Source of the DNA: Kumtagia ephedrae
Lineage (GTDB): Bacteria; Pseudomonadota; Alphaproteobacteria; Rhizobiales; Rhizobiaceae
Assembly (NCBI RefSeq): GCF_003012745.1
Contig: NZ_PXYK01000002.1
Coordinates: 248,001-312,000, forward strand
Direction: 5' to 3'
Length of the DNA stretch: 64,000 nucleotides
Shown here: one piece after another, positions 40,693 to 49,757 of the stretch
Position numbering within the stretch: position 1 is the first letter of the stretch
How the letters are laid out: each line of letters begins with the position of its first letter
The notes under the pieces: model-generated
Told to the model about the DNA's origin: nothing
Database searches by the model: none
What the model saw: the letters and a program-made list of their open reading frames with translations, nothing else
Position numbers and translations under genes: made by a program

Positions 40693-42435
40693 ATGATAGT
40701 TTTTCCTGCGGAGGATCACACGTTGCACCGCATGACGGACTATGAGCTGCTGCGCATAATCAATTTCCTCGAGCGCATCCGCACACCATACGACGAGAAG
40801 CTCCGGAATGCCGATCCGGATCCGGTATGGAACATCGTCCTGTTCCTGATGAAGAGCCATCTGCGCGGCGACGTCGTCACCATGTCTTCTCTCGCCCTGG
40901 TGTCGCAAATCCCGTTCGCCAGCGCGATGCGCCGCATCCACCGCCTCATCGAGGACGGCGACATCGAGAAAAGGCAGCGAAATCCGGGCGGCAAATCCTA
41001 CAATCTCGTGCCGAGCCAACGGCTCAAATCGAACTTCATTTCCTATGCGATGAAAGTGAAGGTGCTGCTCGCCGAGACTTTCGGCCTGGGTGCCGGCAAT
41101 GCCAACGTCGACGATTACTATTTCGGCGGCTCCTACATCGTCGACCAGATCATCCCGCCGCTGAAGATCATGGAGAACCGCAATTCGCCGACGCAGGACC
41201 TGCGCTTCCTGCTCAACGACGACAATTATTTCGAAGCCATGCGGAACATGTGGTCGGATTTCCGCAGCAAGCTGTCGTCCCGTAAGAACTTCAAGCTTCT
41301 GGCGTTGCCCGAGCTGCACGAAGAGCTCTTCCGCAACGCCCGGCGCAGGGAAAGCGAATACGACGTCATCTGCATCAACATCCCCTGGCTCGGCGAAGCG
41401 GTAAAGGGCGGGATCGTGCAGCCGCTCGGCGAGTATCTGCGCGACAGCAACCTGAATCCTCTCGATTTCCACCCCAACATCTGGAACACCGGGCATTGGG
41501 GCGGGCAGCAATACGGCGTGCCGATCTATTCCACGATCGAAACGCTCGCCGTGCGCAAGGATCTGTTCGAGCAGCACAAGCTGCATTCGCCCACCACCTT
41601 CGACAAGGTGCTGGAAGCCGGCCGGGCACTGCACAACCCCAAACGCGGCATGCAGGGAATCGTGTGGAACGCGGCGAAAGGCATGCCGGTCGCCCACTCC
41701 TTCATGTTCTTCATGGGCTGCTGCGGGGTGCCGGTGATCAATGCGCCGATGTCGCGCGTCGCCTTCGACTACAACAACATGACCGGCGAAATGTACCGCC
41801 CGCGCGTGCTGAGCGAGCAGGGCTTTCGCACGCTCGACTACATGCGCCAGCTTCTCGCCATCTCGCCGCCCGACATCCTGCTGATGGATTGGAACCGCGC
41901 ACTCGACTGCTTCATGCTGGGCCGCGCGGCAATGATCTACTGCTGGACCATGCGCGCCTCGCGCTTCGAATACGACATCCATTCCGTGGTGAAACGCAAG
42001 GTCGAATACCTGCCGCACCCGCACGGACCAGGGGGTGCGACGGTCAGCCCTATCGGCGGTTTCCTGCTTGCCATCCCCGCCGGCCTGCCGCCGGAGCGGT
42101 CCAAGCTCGCATTCGAGTCGATCTCGTGGATGGCCTCGCCCGCCGCCATGAAGGAGCATGTCAAGAACGGCATTCCGGTCGCACCCCGTTTCTCGGTCAC
42201 CGCGGACCCGGAAGCCGCGGCGACGACGCCGATCGTGCGCTTCGCCGACCGGCTGGCCAAGCAGAACAAGCTGCACACATGGCAGCGCCCGCCGATTCCG
42301 GAATATGCGGTGGTCGAGCACATCCTCGGCGAGGAAATCTTCGCAGCGCTCAACGGCGAGCTGACCGATCGCGAAGCGCTGGAGCGCAGCCAGAATCGAA
42401 TCGACAAGGTGATGCGCGACGCCGACCACTACTGA
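40693..42435 (+). CDS. Winged-helix DNA-binding domain fused to a family-1 solute-binding domain (putative cytoplasmic regulator)
   Basis: 580 residues. No signal peptide or membrane segment is seen. Residues about 40-125 look like a MarR-type winged helix: PVWNIVLFLMKSHLRGD, then a helix-turn-helix (MSSLALVSQIPFASAMRRIHRLIEDG) and a wing (IEKRQRNPGGKSYNL). From about residue 195 the protein has the pattern of extracellular solute-binding family 1 proteins: YDVICINIPWLGEAVKGGIVQPL, YGVPIYSTIETLAVRKDLFE, PTTFDKVLEAGRAL, MLGRAAMIYCWTM, and the C-terminal Glu-Ala-Leu-rich helices. The likely role is a one-component regulator whose solute-binding domain senses an imported compound. GGAGG before ATG 40693 supports this start; ATG 40732 is the alternative. 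It lies next to an orphan binding protein. Confidence 0.8.
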   Translation: MIVFPAEDHTLHRMTDYELLRIINFLERIRTPYDEKLRNADPDPVWNIVLFLMKSHLRGDVVTMSSLALVSQIPFASAMRRIHRLIEDGDIEKRQRNPGGKSYNLVPSQRLKSNFISYAMKVKVLLAETFGLGAGNANVDDYYFGGSYIVDQIIPPLKIMENRNSPTQDLRFLLNDDNYFEAMRNMWSDFRSKLSSRKNFKLLALPELHEELFRNARRRESEYDVICINIPWLGEAVKGGIVQPLGEYLRDSNLNPLDFHPNIWNTGHWGGQQYGVPIYSTIETLAVRKDLFEQHKLHSPTTFDKVLEAGRALHNPKRGMQGIVWNAAKGMPVAHSFMFFMGCCGVPVINAPMSRVAFDYNNMTGEMYRPRVLSEQGFRTLDYMRQLLAISPPDILLMDWNRALDCFMLGRAAMIYCWTMRASRFEYDIHSVVKRKVEYLPHPHGPGGATVSPIGGFLLAIPAGLPPERSKLAFESISWMASPAAMKEHVKNGIPVAPRFSVTADPEAAATTPIVRFADRLAKQNKLHTWQRPPIPEYAVVEHILGEEIFAALNGELTDREALERSQNRIDKVMRDADHY

Positions 42436-42660
42436 TCATCATCTGTCGCTCTCCACTTCCAGCGCCGCCGGTGACGCCGCTTTCAGGAAGTGGCAAGCCG
42501 GTCGCTACGGCCGAAACGAGTATCGCAATGAGCCGACTGCCAACCTTGCCGAAGGCGATCAAGTTGCGGGGCACGACCCGACTACCGGCCGTCGCGCGAT
42601 CCGCTGCGAAAATCGCTAGCGCGACCAGGTCTCGGCGTCGATCACACGGTCGTGGATCGA

Positions 42661-43263
42661 TTACTGGTCCTTCTTGAACAAATCCTGGAAGATGAGCGGA
42701 CCCCAAGTGCGGCCGCGTGCGTGCACCAGCGCGCCACCCTCGTTGAGCTTTCCCAGCTTGACGGGTGCGAACCCGAGCTGTTTGGCCAAATCCGCCACGG
42801 GAGCGATCGCGTCCTCGTCGTCACCAGACAGAAAGACGACCCGGTGCCCGCCCTCGACGATCGGATCGGCAGCCAGGATGGCGGCAACCAGGTGATTGAA
42901 ACCTTTCACGAGCCTTGCGCCGGTGAACGCCTTGGCGACGAAGGCGGAGGACGGGAGGCCGTCCAGCTCTTCAGGAAGAACGCCAAACGTGTTCGTCGCG
43001 TCGATGACCGTCTTGCCTTCCCAGTTCGGCAGGGCCTTCGCCACCTCGCGGTGCTCCCAGAACGGGACCGCCAGGATGATCGTGTCGGCCTCGATTGCAT
43101 CGCGCAGCGACTTGGCGACGACCCTGGGTCCAATCGCCAGAGCCTCTGGCGCCAACGCCTCGGGCGGCCGGCGGCTCGCGACGGTCACGTCGATGTTCTT
43201 ACGGGCGAAGGCGTGGGCGAGGGCCTGGCCTATCTTGCCGAATCCTATGATCGCATAGCTCAT
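42661..43263 (-). CDS. NADPH-dependent F420 reductase-like NAD(P)-binding protein
   Basis: 200 residues, one Rossmann domain: IIGFGKIGQALAHAFARK at the start, VASRRPPE as the NADP-binding loop, LAVPFWEHREVAKALPNWEGKTVIDATN, and KGFNHL near the middle. The family transfers hydride between NADPH and F420 or, in organisms without F420, acts on other acceptors. GGAGAAA precedes ATG 43263; the longer form has no family match. It is paired with the upstream SDR, 68 bases away, and faces the LysR gene. Confidence 0.85.
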   Translation of the reverse strand: MSYAIIGFGKIGQALAHAFARKNIDVTVASRRPPEALAPEALAIGPRVVAKSLRDAIEADTIILAVPFWEHREVAKALPNWEGKTVIDATNTFGVLPEELDGLPSSAFVAKAFTGARLVKGFNHLVAAILAADPIVEGGHRVVFLSGDDEDAIAPVADLAKQLGFAPVKLGKLNEGGALVHARGRTWGPLIFQDLFKKDQ

Positions 43264-43331
43264 GATATTTCTCCGATCCGTGTTGATGTGTGAACGTCCG
43301 CCGCGAACACTTCCGGCGATCCGGCGCGATT

Positions 43332-44066
43332 TCAAATGGCCGAGAAGCCGCCGTCGACAGCCAGTTCCACCCCGTTCACGAAGCTCGAATCGTCGGACGC
43401 AAGAAACAGCGCGGCCGCTGCGATTTCCTCAGGAAGACCCATCGTTCCACGCGGGATCAGGGATTCGAACATCTGCTTCGCTTCGGCGGTGAGAACCTGG
43501 TCCTGCATCGGTGTGGCGATCGGCCCCGGGTGCAGCACGTTCACCCGGATATTCCTGCCCTTCAGCTCATTGAGCCAACCGCGTGCGAATGCGTGCAACG
43601 TCGCCTTGCTCGCCGCATACACGCTGTAACCAGGAAAGCCTTTGAGCGAAGCAACGGACCCGGTCATGAAGATCGATCCGCCGTCGTTGAACAGCGGCAA
43701 CGCCTTCTGGACCGTAAACAGCGTGCCGCGCGCATTCAGGTTGAAGGTCGCATCGAAGTGCTGCTCGGTAATCTCACCCAGCGGGACGCCTGCGCCCACG
43801 CCGGCGCTCGCATACAGGATGTCGATCCTGCCCTTTTCCCGCTTGACCGTGTCGAACAGGCGGTCGAGGTCGTCGAGATTGGACGCGTCGCCGCGCACGC
43901 CGGTCACGTTCCGGCCGATCAGCTTGACGGCCTCATCCAGCGCCTCCTGCCTCCGGCCCGTGATGAAAACATAGGCTCCCTCCTCAACGAACCGGTTGGC
44001 GCTTGCCAGCGCCATGCCGCTCGATCCACCCGTGATGACTGCAACCTTACCCTCAAGCTTTCCCAT
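43332..44066 (-). CDS. SDR-family oxidoreductase
   Basis: 244 residues of a classical SDR: GGSSGMALASANRF, where the usual GxxxGIG reads GGSSGMA, TGRRQEALDEA with an arginine pair favouring NADP, ASAGVGAG, the catalytic Ser in TGSVASL, and YAASK. The C-terminus is FVNGVELAVDGGFSAI. AAGGA precedes the start. Divergent from the LysR gene 272 bases away, which is the standard arrangement for a LysR-controlled reductase. Confidence 0.87.
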   Translation of the reverse strand: MGKLEGKVAVITGGSSGMALASANRFVEEGAYVFITGRRQEALDEAVKLIGRNVTGVRGDASNLDDLDRLFDTVKREKGRIDILYASAGVGAGVPLGEITEQHFDATFNLNARGTLFTVQKALPLFNDGGSIFMTGSVASLKGFPGYSVYAASKATLHAFARGWLNELKGRNIRVNVLHPGPIATPMQDQVLTAEAKQMFESLIPRGTMGLPEEIAAAALFLASDDSSFVNGVELAVDGGFSAI

Positions 44067-44337
44067 GACTTATCCTTTGCTCCGTCCTTGGTCTTTCGGG
44101 GACGCCCCCGAGAACCTCAACATGGGTCCGCCGGAGTCAGGCGTTGAGTGCGGAAGCGCGCACATCGGTGGTGCGAAATCGATCCGGCTGCACGACTGAC
44201 GCCAGCTTCAGCGGTCGATGTCCGCTGTTCGGAATTCGGCCGCGCTCGTCGAAATAAAACTATGATGCCCCCGCACCGCGTTTGATGTGTTAGGCACGGG
44301 CTTTGAGAAGGCGCACCCCGCGGTGCGGGATTGCACC

Positions 44338-45234
44338 ATGATCGACTGGGATGACGTTCGCTACTTTCTTGCCGTCGCGCGCGGAGGCTCGGTGCGGTCC
44401 GCCGCCGGGCGCCTCGGGGTGAATCACTCGACGGTGCTGCGACGCATCGCTCAGCTCGAGGAGCGCCTTGGGGCGCACATGTTCGAAAAACTGCCCTCGG
44501 GCTACCGCCTGACGGCTGCAGGCGAGGAGGTCCTGGAGCTCGCGGCCGAGATGGAAGCGTCGTCGCACCAGCTGGAGACGCGCGTCTTCGGTCGCGACCA
44601 GAGCGCGCGCGGGCTTCTGCGGGTGACGCTGCCACCGTTCCTCGCGACACATCTGCTCATGCCGGACTTCGCCGATTTCGCGCGTCTTCATCCGGACATC
44701 GAGATGGAAATCTTGTCCTCCGGCGAGGTGGCGAATCTGACCAACCGAGAGGCCGACGTCGCGATTCGCATCGTCTCGGATCGCAAGACCCTGCCGCTCA
44801 ATCTTCACGGGCTGAAGGGACCGGAGCTGTTCGGCGGCGTCTACATGTCTGGCGATCGACTAGCCGCGTGGCGTGCGGGCGCGCCTGATCCCATCCGGCG
44901 GATCGTCATAAATACTGATGGAATCCCGGACTGGGCCCGCGAGGGTGAGGTTCGTACCACGGGGGTTCCGTTCAGGACCCCGGACGCCGAAGCGCAGATC
45001 GTTGCTGCGCGGCAAGGGATCGGAATCACGAGACTGCCGTGCTTCGTCGGAGATGCCGAGCCCCTATTGGTGAGGGTGCCGGGCACCGGCCTGCGCATCT
45101 ATGGAACGCTCTGGCTTCTCACACAGGGGGAGACACGCAAGACGAAACGCGTGCGGCTCTTCACCGAGTTCGTATCCCGCAGGCTCGCCGGGTACGCGCC
45201 GCTTCTCGCAGGACTATCCACATCGCGCGATTGA
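44338..45234 (+). CDS. LysR-family transcriptional regulator
   Basis: 298 residues. N-terminal winged helix: WDDVRYFLAVARGGSVRSAAGRLGVNHSTVLRRIAQLEERLG at residues 4-45 (AARxLG helix-turn-helix). The effector domain follows with RGLLRVTLPPFLATHLLMPDFADF and ADVAIRI. The ATG at 44338 fits the usual domain start. It is divergent from the SDR and F420-reductase-like genes and probably controls them. The 271-base gap between holds an AT-rich patch near 44245-44265 (TATGAT), a possible promoter; no clear T-N11-A box could be fixed by eye. Confidence 0.9.
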   Translation: MIDWDDVRYFLAVARGGSVRSAAGRLGVNHSTVLRRIAQLEERLGAHMFEKLPSGYRLTAAGEEVLELAAEMEASSHQLETRVFGRDQSARGLLRVTLPPFLATHLLMPDFADFARLHPDIEMEILSSGEVANLTNREADVAIRIVSDRKTLPLNLHGLKGPELFGGVYMSGDRLAAWRAGAPDPIRRIVINTDGIPDWAREGEVRTTGVPFRTPDAEAQIVAARQGIGITRLPCFVGDAEPLLVRVPGTGLRIYGTLWLLTQGETRKTKRVRLFTEFVSRRLAGYAPLLAGLSTSRD

Positions 45235-45345
45235 CGCCCGGCAGGTCGCCGATGGGGCTTGCCGTAATCCGGTCGGAAGCCGAGCTGCGATCGCTTGGGC
45301 GTCGTTCAGTCCGCGAATGTTGTGTCCAGAGAGGTAATCGACTGA

Positions 45346-45668
<323 letters not shown>

Positions 45669-45669
<1 letters not shown>

Positions 45670-46094
45670 TGCTTTATCTCGACACGTCGCTGATCGTCGC
45701 GGCGCTCTCCAATGAAGCAATGACGCCGCGCGTTCAAGCCTGGCTGGCGGAGCAGGACGCGGCGCAGCTTCTGATCAGCGACTGGACCATCACCGAGATG
45801 TCTTCGGCCATGGCGATCAAGCTGCGGACCAGCCGGATCAGCCTGGAACAGCGTGCTGCGGCACTTGCCATGTTCAACAAGCTGGTCGCCGAGAGTTTCA
45901 CCGTGCTCGGCGTAACGGGCGGGCAATTCCGGACCGCGGCGAAGTTTGCCGATCGTCACATGCTTGGGCTTCGGGCCGGAGATGCGCTGCATCTCGCCAT
46001 TGCGTCGGAGCATGGCGCCACGGTGCACACGCTCGACCGGCAGCTCGGCGAGGCCGGTCCGGCGCTCGGCGTGCCGACGCGATTGCTGACATGA
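45669..46094 (+). CDS. PIN-domain toxin (VapC-type ribonuclease)
   Basis: 141 residues, single PIN domain. Acidic residues of the active site appear in [10 protein letters not shown] (Asp5), in TITEMSSAM (Glu) and in [12 protein letters not shown] (Asp), followed by the final acidic position in [14 protein letters not shown] toxins cut tRNA or other RNA when free of antitoxin. It is co-translated with the Phd-type antitoxin, one of the common VapC pairings. Confidence 0.92.
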
Positions 46095-46229
46095 AGCGGG
46101 CCTCCCGACGCCCCGGTAGTTGACTGCGACCACCGGCCTGGCGGCCGTGAGGTTCATGATGGCTTCCTCAAACAGGCCGATGGAAGCGCGCCATCCGGCG
46201 TCCGCCCTGGTTTCCAAGCGACGTCGCCT

Positions 46230-47231
46230 TCACCTCAGCTTGACGACGACCTTGCCTTTTGACCGTCCTGTTTCGATGTAGGCCAGGGCTTCATTGGTCG
46301 CTTCGAACGGGAAGACCCGATCCATAACGGGCCGAATGGTGCCGGCTTCGATCAGCGATGTAATCTGGCTCAACTGCGCGCCGCTCACGCGCATGAACAG
46401 GAACGAATAGCTGACCCGCCGGCCTTTGGCTTTTCTCCGAATGCCGAAGCTCAGAAGGCGCAGGACCTGCCGCAGGAACCAGTTCAGGCCTTGCTCCCTG
46501 GCGAAATCGGGATCCGGCGGACCCGAGATCGAGATCAGCTTGCCGCCGGGCTTCAGCACGTCCAGGGATTTTCGAAGCGTGTCGCCATCCAGGCTGTTGA
46601 GGACGACATCGTAACCGGACAAGATTTTCTCGAAATCCCGCGCCTTGTAGTCGATGACGACGTCGGCCCCGAGGTTCTCGACCAACCCGGCATTCGCCGC
46701 ACTCGTCGTCGTCGCGACGGTCGCGCCGAGATGCTTCGCCAACTGTATGGCGAATGTCCCCACGCCGCCGGAGCCGGCATGGATGAGAATCTTCTGCCCT
46801 TTCGTCAGCTTGGCTCTCTCGACCAGCACCTGCCAGGCCGTCAGCCCCACCAGCGGGATCGAGGCCGCTTCCTCCATGCTGAGGTTCTTGGGCTTCAGCG
46901 CCACGTCGGCTTCGTTCATGGCAATGAACTGCGCCAATGTCCCGATCCGGCCGTCGCGCGGCCGGGCATAGACCTCATCGCCTGGCTTGAATTGCCGGAC
47001 TCCGGACCCGACCCGCACCACGATCCCGGCCACGTCGTGCCCAAGGACGAACGGCGGGCGGTACGGCAGGATGAGCTTGAATTCTCCATCCCGGACTTTC
47101 GAGTCCAGAAGATTGAGCCCGGCTGCGTGGATCTCGACCAGGACATCGTCATCCCGCAGCGCCGGCTCCGGCACCTCGCCAAGCCGCAGGGCGCCCTTCT
47201 TCTTGTATCGGTCTACAATGAAGGCTCTCAC
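46230..47231 (-). CDS. Quinone-oxidoreductase-like NADP-dependent MDR
   Basis: 333 residues from a GTG at 47231. No catalytic zinc cysteine is present. Motifs: VEIHAAGLNLLDSKVRDG, LGHDVAGIVVRVGSGVRQFKPGDEVYA, the NADP motif HAGSGGVGTFAIQLAKHLGA and DYKARDFE. This is the pattern of NADPH:quinone reductases and enoyl-type MDRs. The GTG has AGGAAAAG upstream. The frame is open to 47348, but the 39 extra residues do not resemble the family. Monocistronic; no partner gene is evident. Confidence 0.88.
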   Translation of the reverse strand: MRAFIVDRYKKKGALRLGEVPEPALRDDDVLVEIHAAGLNLLDSKVRDGEFKLILPYRPPFVLGHDVAGIVVRVGSGVRQFKPGDEVYARPRDGRIGTLAQFIAMNEADVALKPKNLSMEEAASIPLVGLTAWQVLVERAKLTKGQKILIHAGSGGVGTFAIQLAKHLGATVATTTSAANAGLVENLGADVVIDYKARDFEKILSGYDVVLNSLDGDTLRKSLDVLKPGGKLISISGPPDPDFAREQGLNWFLRQVLRLLSFGIRRKAKGRRVSYSFLFMRVSGAQLSQITSLIEAGTIRPVMDRVFPFEATNEALAYIETGRSKGKVVVKLR

Positions 47232-47488
47232 GGCGTTTTCTTTTCCTATAGCTCGCTCAGGACCGGGCAGTTGCTGCCTGGCGAGGCGTTGTCCGCCAAC
47301 ATTGCCCGAGGACGGGAGCGCTGCGGCTACGGTGAACGCGACATGCACGGATAGCTCAGGATATGCATCGCGATGATCTTCAAGGAGAAGGAGTTCCGCG
47401 GTCGACCATGCATGGCGGCCGCGCGGGCGCTGCTCTTCGATGCCTCATATCCCGGCGGGGCCGTTGATCGAAATGGCTTGGTTCGCGC

Positions 47489-48277
47489 TCAGCCGATCGT
47501 GCGGTACCGCTCGGCGGGATGTTCGTTCCGATAGTTCGGAAGCATGGCCTGGCGCGCGGCCTGGAGCGCGTCCCATTGCCCGGCGTCGGGAAGCGGCGGG
47601 ATGGTCACCGGTTCGCGGCGGTCGAAGCCGACCAGGGCCGCATCAACCAGATCGTCCACCTCCATCACGTTGGAAAGCGTGTTGACGTCGGCGCCGGCGC
47701 GTTGCCAGATCTCCGTTCGCGTCGTGGCGGGAAGCACGGCCTGGACGTAGACGCCCTTCGGCCCGAGCTCGAGGCTGAGTCCCTGCGACAGGAACAACAC
47801 GAAGGCCTTGGTTGCACCGTAGACCGTCATGCCGAATTCCGGCGCCAGGCCAACCACGGAGCCGACGTTGACGATCGCCCCTTCGCCGGCCTTCGCAAGA
47901 CGCGGGGCGATGGCGCTGGCCAGCCGCAGAAGTGCTGTCGTGTTGAGCGCCACCAGCCGCGCGACGTCGTCGGTGCTCTGCTCGATGAAGCTTCCGCCGA
48001 GGGCGGTTCCGGCATTGTTGACGAGAATCCCGATGCGGGCGTCGTCGCGCAGCCGCGCCTCCACCGTTGCAAGCTCGTCGGCCTTGGTGAGATCAGCCTG
48101 AATGATATCGACAGCCACGCCATTTTCCTGGCGCAAGCGGGCTGCCAAGGCTTCCATTCGCGCCTTGTCGCGGGCGACCAGCACCAGGTCATGGCCACGG
48201 CGGGCGAAGCGCTCGGCATAGGTCGCGCCGATGCCGGTGGAGGCGCCGGTGACGAGGACTGACGGAATGGCAGTCAT
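47489..48277 (-). CDS. SDR-family oxidoreductase under likely TetR control
   Basis: 262 residues. GASTGIGATYAERFARRGHDLVLVARD at the N-terminus (NADP-favouring Arg), NNAGTALGG, catalytic Ser in NVGSVVGL and YGATK. The C-terminal part is shorter and lacks the common final VDGG. ATG 48277 fits the family start. Divergent from the TetR gene, with two palindromes in the gap, so it is probably induced by a toxic or reactive carbonyl sensed by the TetR protein. Confidence 0.87.
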   Translation of the reverse strand: MTAIPSVLVTGASTGIGATYAERFARRGHDLVLVARDKARMEALAARLRQENGVAVDIIQADLTKADELATVEARLRDDARIGILVNNAGTALGGSFIEQSTDDVARLVALNTTALLRLASAIAPRLAKAGEGAIVNVGSVVGLAPEFGMTVYGATKAFVLFLSQGLSLELGPKGVYVQAVLPATTRTEIWQRAGADVNTLSNVMEVDDLVDAALVGFDRREPVTIPPLPDAGQWDALQAARQAMLPNYRNEHPAERYRTIG

Positions 48278-48311
48278 GGGATTGCTCTCTCTTTCGATCC
48301 AACTTATATTC

Positions 48312-48352
48312 ATGACGATCATCATGATTGAATAAATATGATAGCCATCATG
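48312..48352. promoter_or_regulatory. Two TetR-type operators between divergent genes
   Basis: ATGACGATCATCATG (48312-48326) and ATGATAGCCATCATG (48338-48352) are two copies of an imperfect palindrome ATGAY-N4-ATCAT, centres 26 bases apart. They fill the gap between the SDR and TetR genes and overlap a TATGAT box, so binding would block both promoters. Confidence 0.75.
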
Positions 48353-48385
48353 TAAATGTCAATGGAGCCGACGGAGAATTTTGGA

Positions 48386-48949
48386 ATGAAGGTCAGTCGA
48401 GAGCAGATGGCGGAAAATCGTCGCCGGATCCTGGACGCGGCCAGCCGGCTGTTCCGCGACAAGGGTTTCGACGCGGTCAGCGTGGCGGAGGTGATGAAGG
48501 CCGCCGGGCTCACCCATGGCGGCTTCTATGGTCACTTCAACTCCAAGGACGACCTGATCGCGCAGACACTTGCCCATGTCCTCGCCGCGGACTCGGCCGG
48601 AGCGGGTGACCTTCGCGCTTATCTGGATGCGTATCTTGCGCCCCGCCATCGCGACAACGCCGCCGGCGGTTGCCCGACAGCAGGCCTTGCCGCGGCTATC
48701 CGCCATCAGACCCCGGCTGCACGCTCGGCCATGACGGAAGGCCTTCGATCGCAGATCGACCGTATCAGCGAGGCGCTCCCGGACTTGGATCCAGCAGACA
48801 GGCGCCGGGCGGCGATAGGAAGCTGGGCGGCGATGGTGGGGGCAGTGATCCTCGCCCGGGCGATCGACGATCGCGCGCTTTCGGACGAGATCCTGGAAGA
48901 GACGCGCGCCTGGATCGATGCCGGCATCAGCCGAGTGTCGGCCAGTTAG
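48386..48949 (+). CDS. TetR/AcrR-family transcriptional regulator
   Basis: 187 residues. The helix-turn-helix lies at about residues 8-55: RRRILDAASRLFRDKGFDAVSVAEVMKAAGLTHGGFYGHFNSKDDLI. The C-terminal domain carries GCPTAGLAAAIRHQTPAAR, common in the TetR_C group of reductase-linked regulators. The start MKVSREQMAENRRRIL is the family norm; ATGs at 48356 and 48362 would add residues that overlap the second operator. Divergent from the SDR at 48277. Confidence 0.9.
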   Translation: MKVSREQMAENRRRILDAASRLFRDKGFDAVSVAEVMKAAGLTHGGFYGHFNSKDDLIAQTLAHVLAADSAGAGDLRAYLDAYLAPRHRDNAAGGCPTAGLAAAIRHQTPAARSAMTEGLRSQIDRISEALPDLDPADRRRAAIGSWAAMVGAVILARAIDDRALSDEILEETRAWIDAGISRVSAS

Positions 48950-49175
48950 CCCCCGGCTGGCTTGTCCTGCCGTCGCACAGCCGCTCGCTTCGCTACAGCG
49001 CGCTCGCTCGCGGCTGCGTCACCGTCGAGCTACACCGTCACCACGCCCGCGAAGCTTGCTCCTGGTCCTGACGTTCGTAGCGAAGACCCCGGCCGGTGAA
49101 AGCGGGGGAGGTCAACATGATTTGAAGTTGAAGCTACCATAGGCGCCTGTGCTAAACGATGACACGTCGTCTTGA

Positions 49176-49757
49176 CGGAACGCGAGAACAAAGCGAAAAC
49201 ATTTTCGAAAGGATCGGGGAGGCAGCGAGGCGCACCGCTTGGCGCGCGCCGCCTTCGCCCTCAATCCGGCACGGCATTTCTCGCTGAGCGCCGACGCCGG
49301 CGAGGAAACGCCGGCTACTACATCCTGGGCGGACGCCGAACCGCTCACGATCCATCCGCGCCTGCGAGAATACGGCGAGGCCGCCCCACGCGGCCCGTTG
49401 CCGCGGGTGCGCGACCGCGCCGGCGATCGGGCGTTCCTGGCGCTCCAGATCGCCGAGGAATCGCAGCAGGTCGAGGCGGCGCGCAGGCGCCTCGCCACCG
49501 GCCGGACCGCGCGCCTTTCGGACCTGGGCGAGCTCGATACGCCTTCCTTCGGCCTGTTCCTGGGGCTGCTCGGAGAAGCGCTGAGCGAGCAGGCCGGACC
49601 GGAAGTGCCCGTGGAACGGCAGACCGGCGACGGCTTGCTGCACATCCACCTGAAGCCGCTCGCCGCCGACAGTCACGCCAAGATCGATACGCCGCGAGGC
49701 GTGTTCGCCGGGCGCGACCATATGATCACCATCACGCCGCTGCGAGGCGCCTTGTGA
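49176..49757 (+). pseudogene. jetA: Truncated Wadjet JetA (TIGR02677/DUF2397), C-terminal remnant
   Basis: The open frame begins after a stop at 49173-49175. Family-like sequence starts at about 49218 with SEAHRLARAAFALNPARHF and runs through PRLREYGEAAPRG, VRDRAGDRAFLALQIAEESQQVEAARRRLATGR and LSDLGELDTPSFGLFLGLLGEAL to the end, about 180 residues. Intact DUF2397 proteins are near 500 residues, so the N-terminal part, which should include the winged-helix kleisin region, is missing. No trace of it was seen in 48950-49175. JetA is a subunit of the SMC-like Wadjet complex that recognises and cuts plasmids. The stop overlaps the GTG start of the next gene. Confidence 0.8.

Noticed and set aside
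40627-42429. 600-codon antisense frame over the wHTH-SBP regulator
   Set aside because: The + strand protein has clear domain motifs and a good ribosome site; the antisense product has none.
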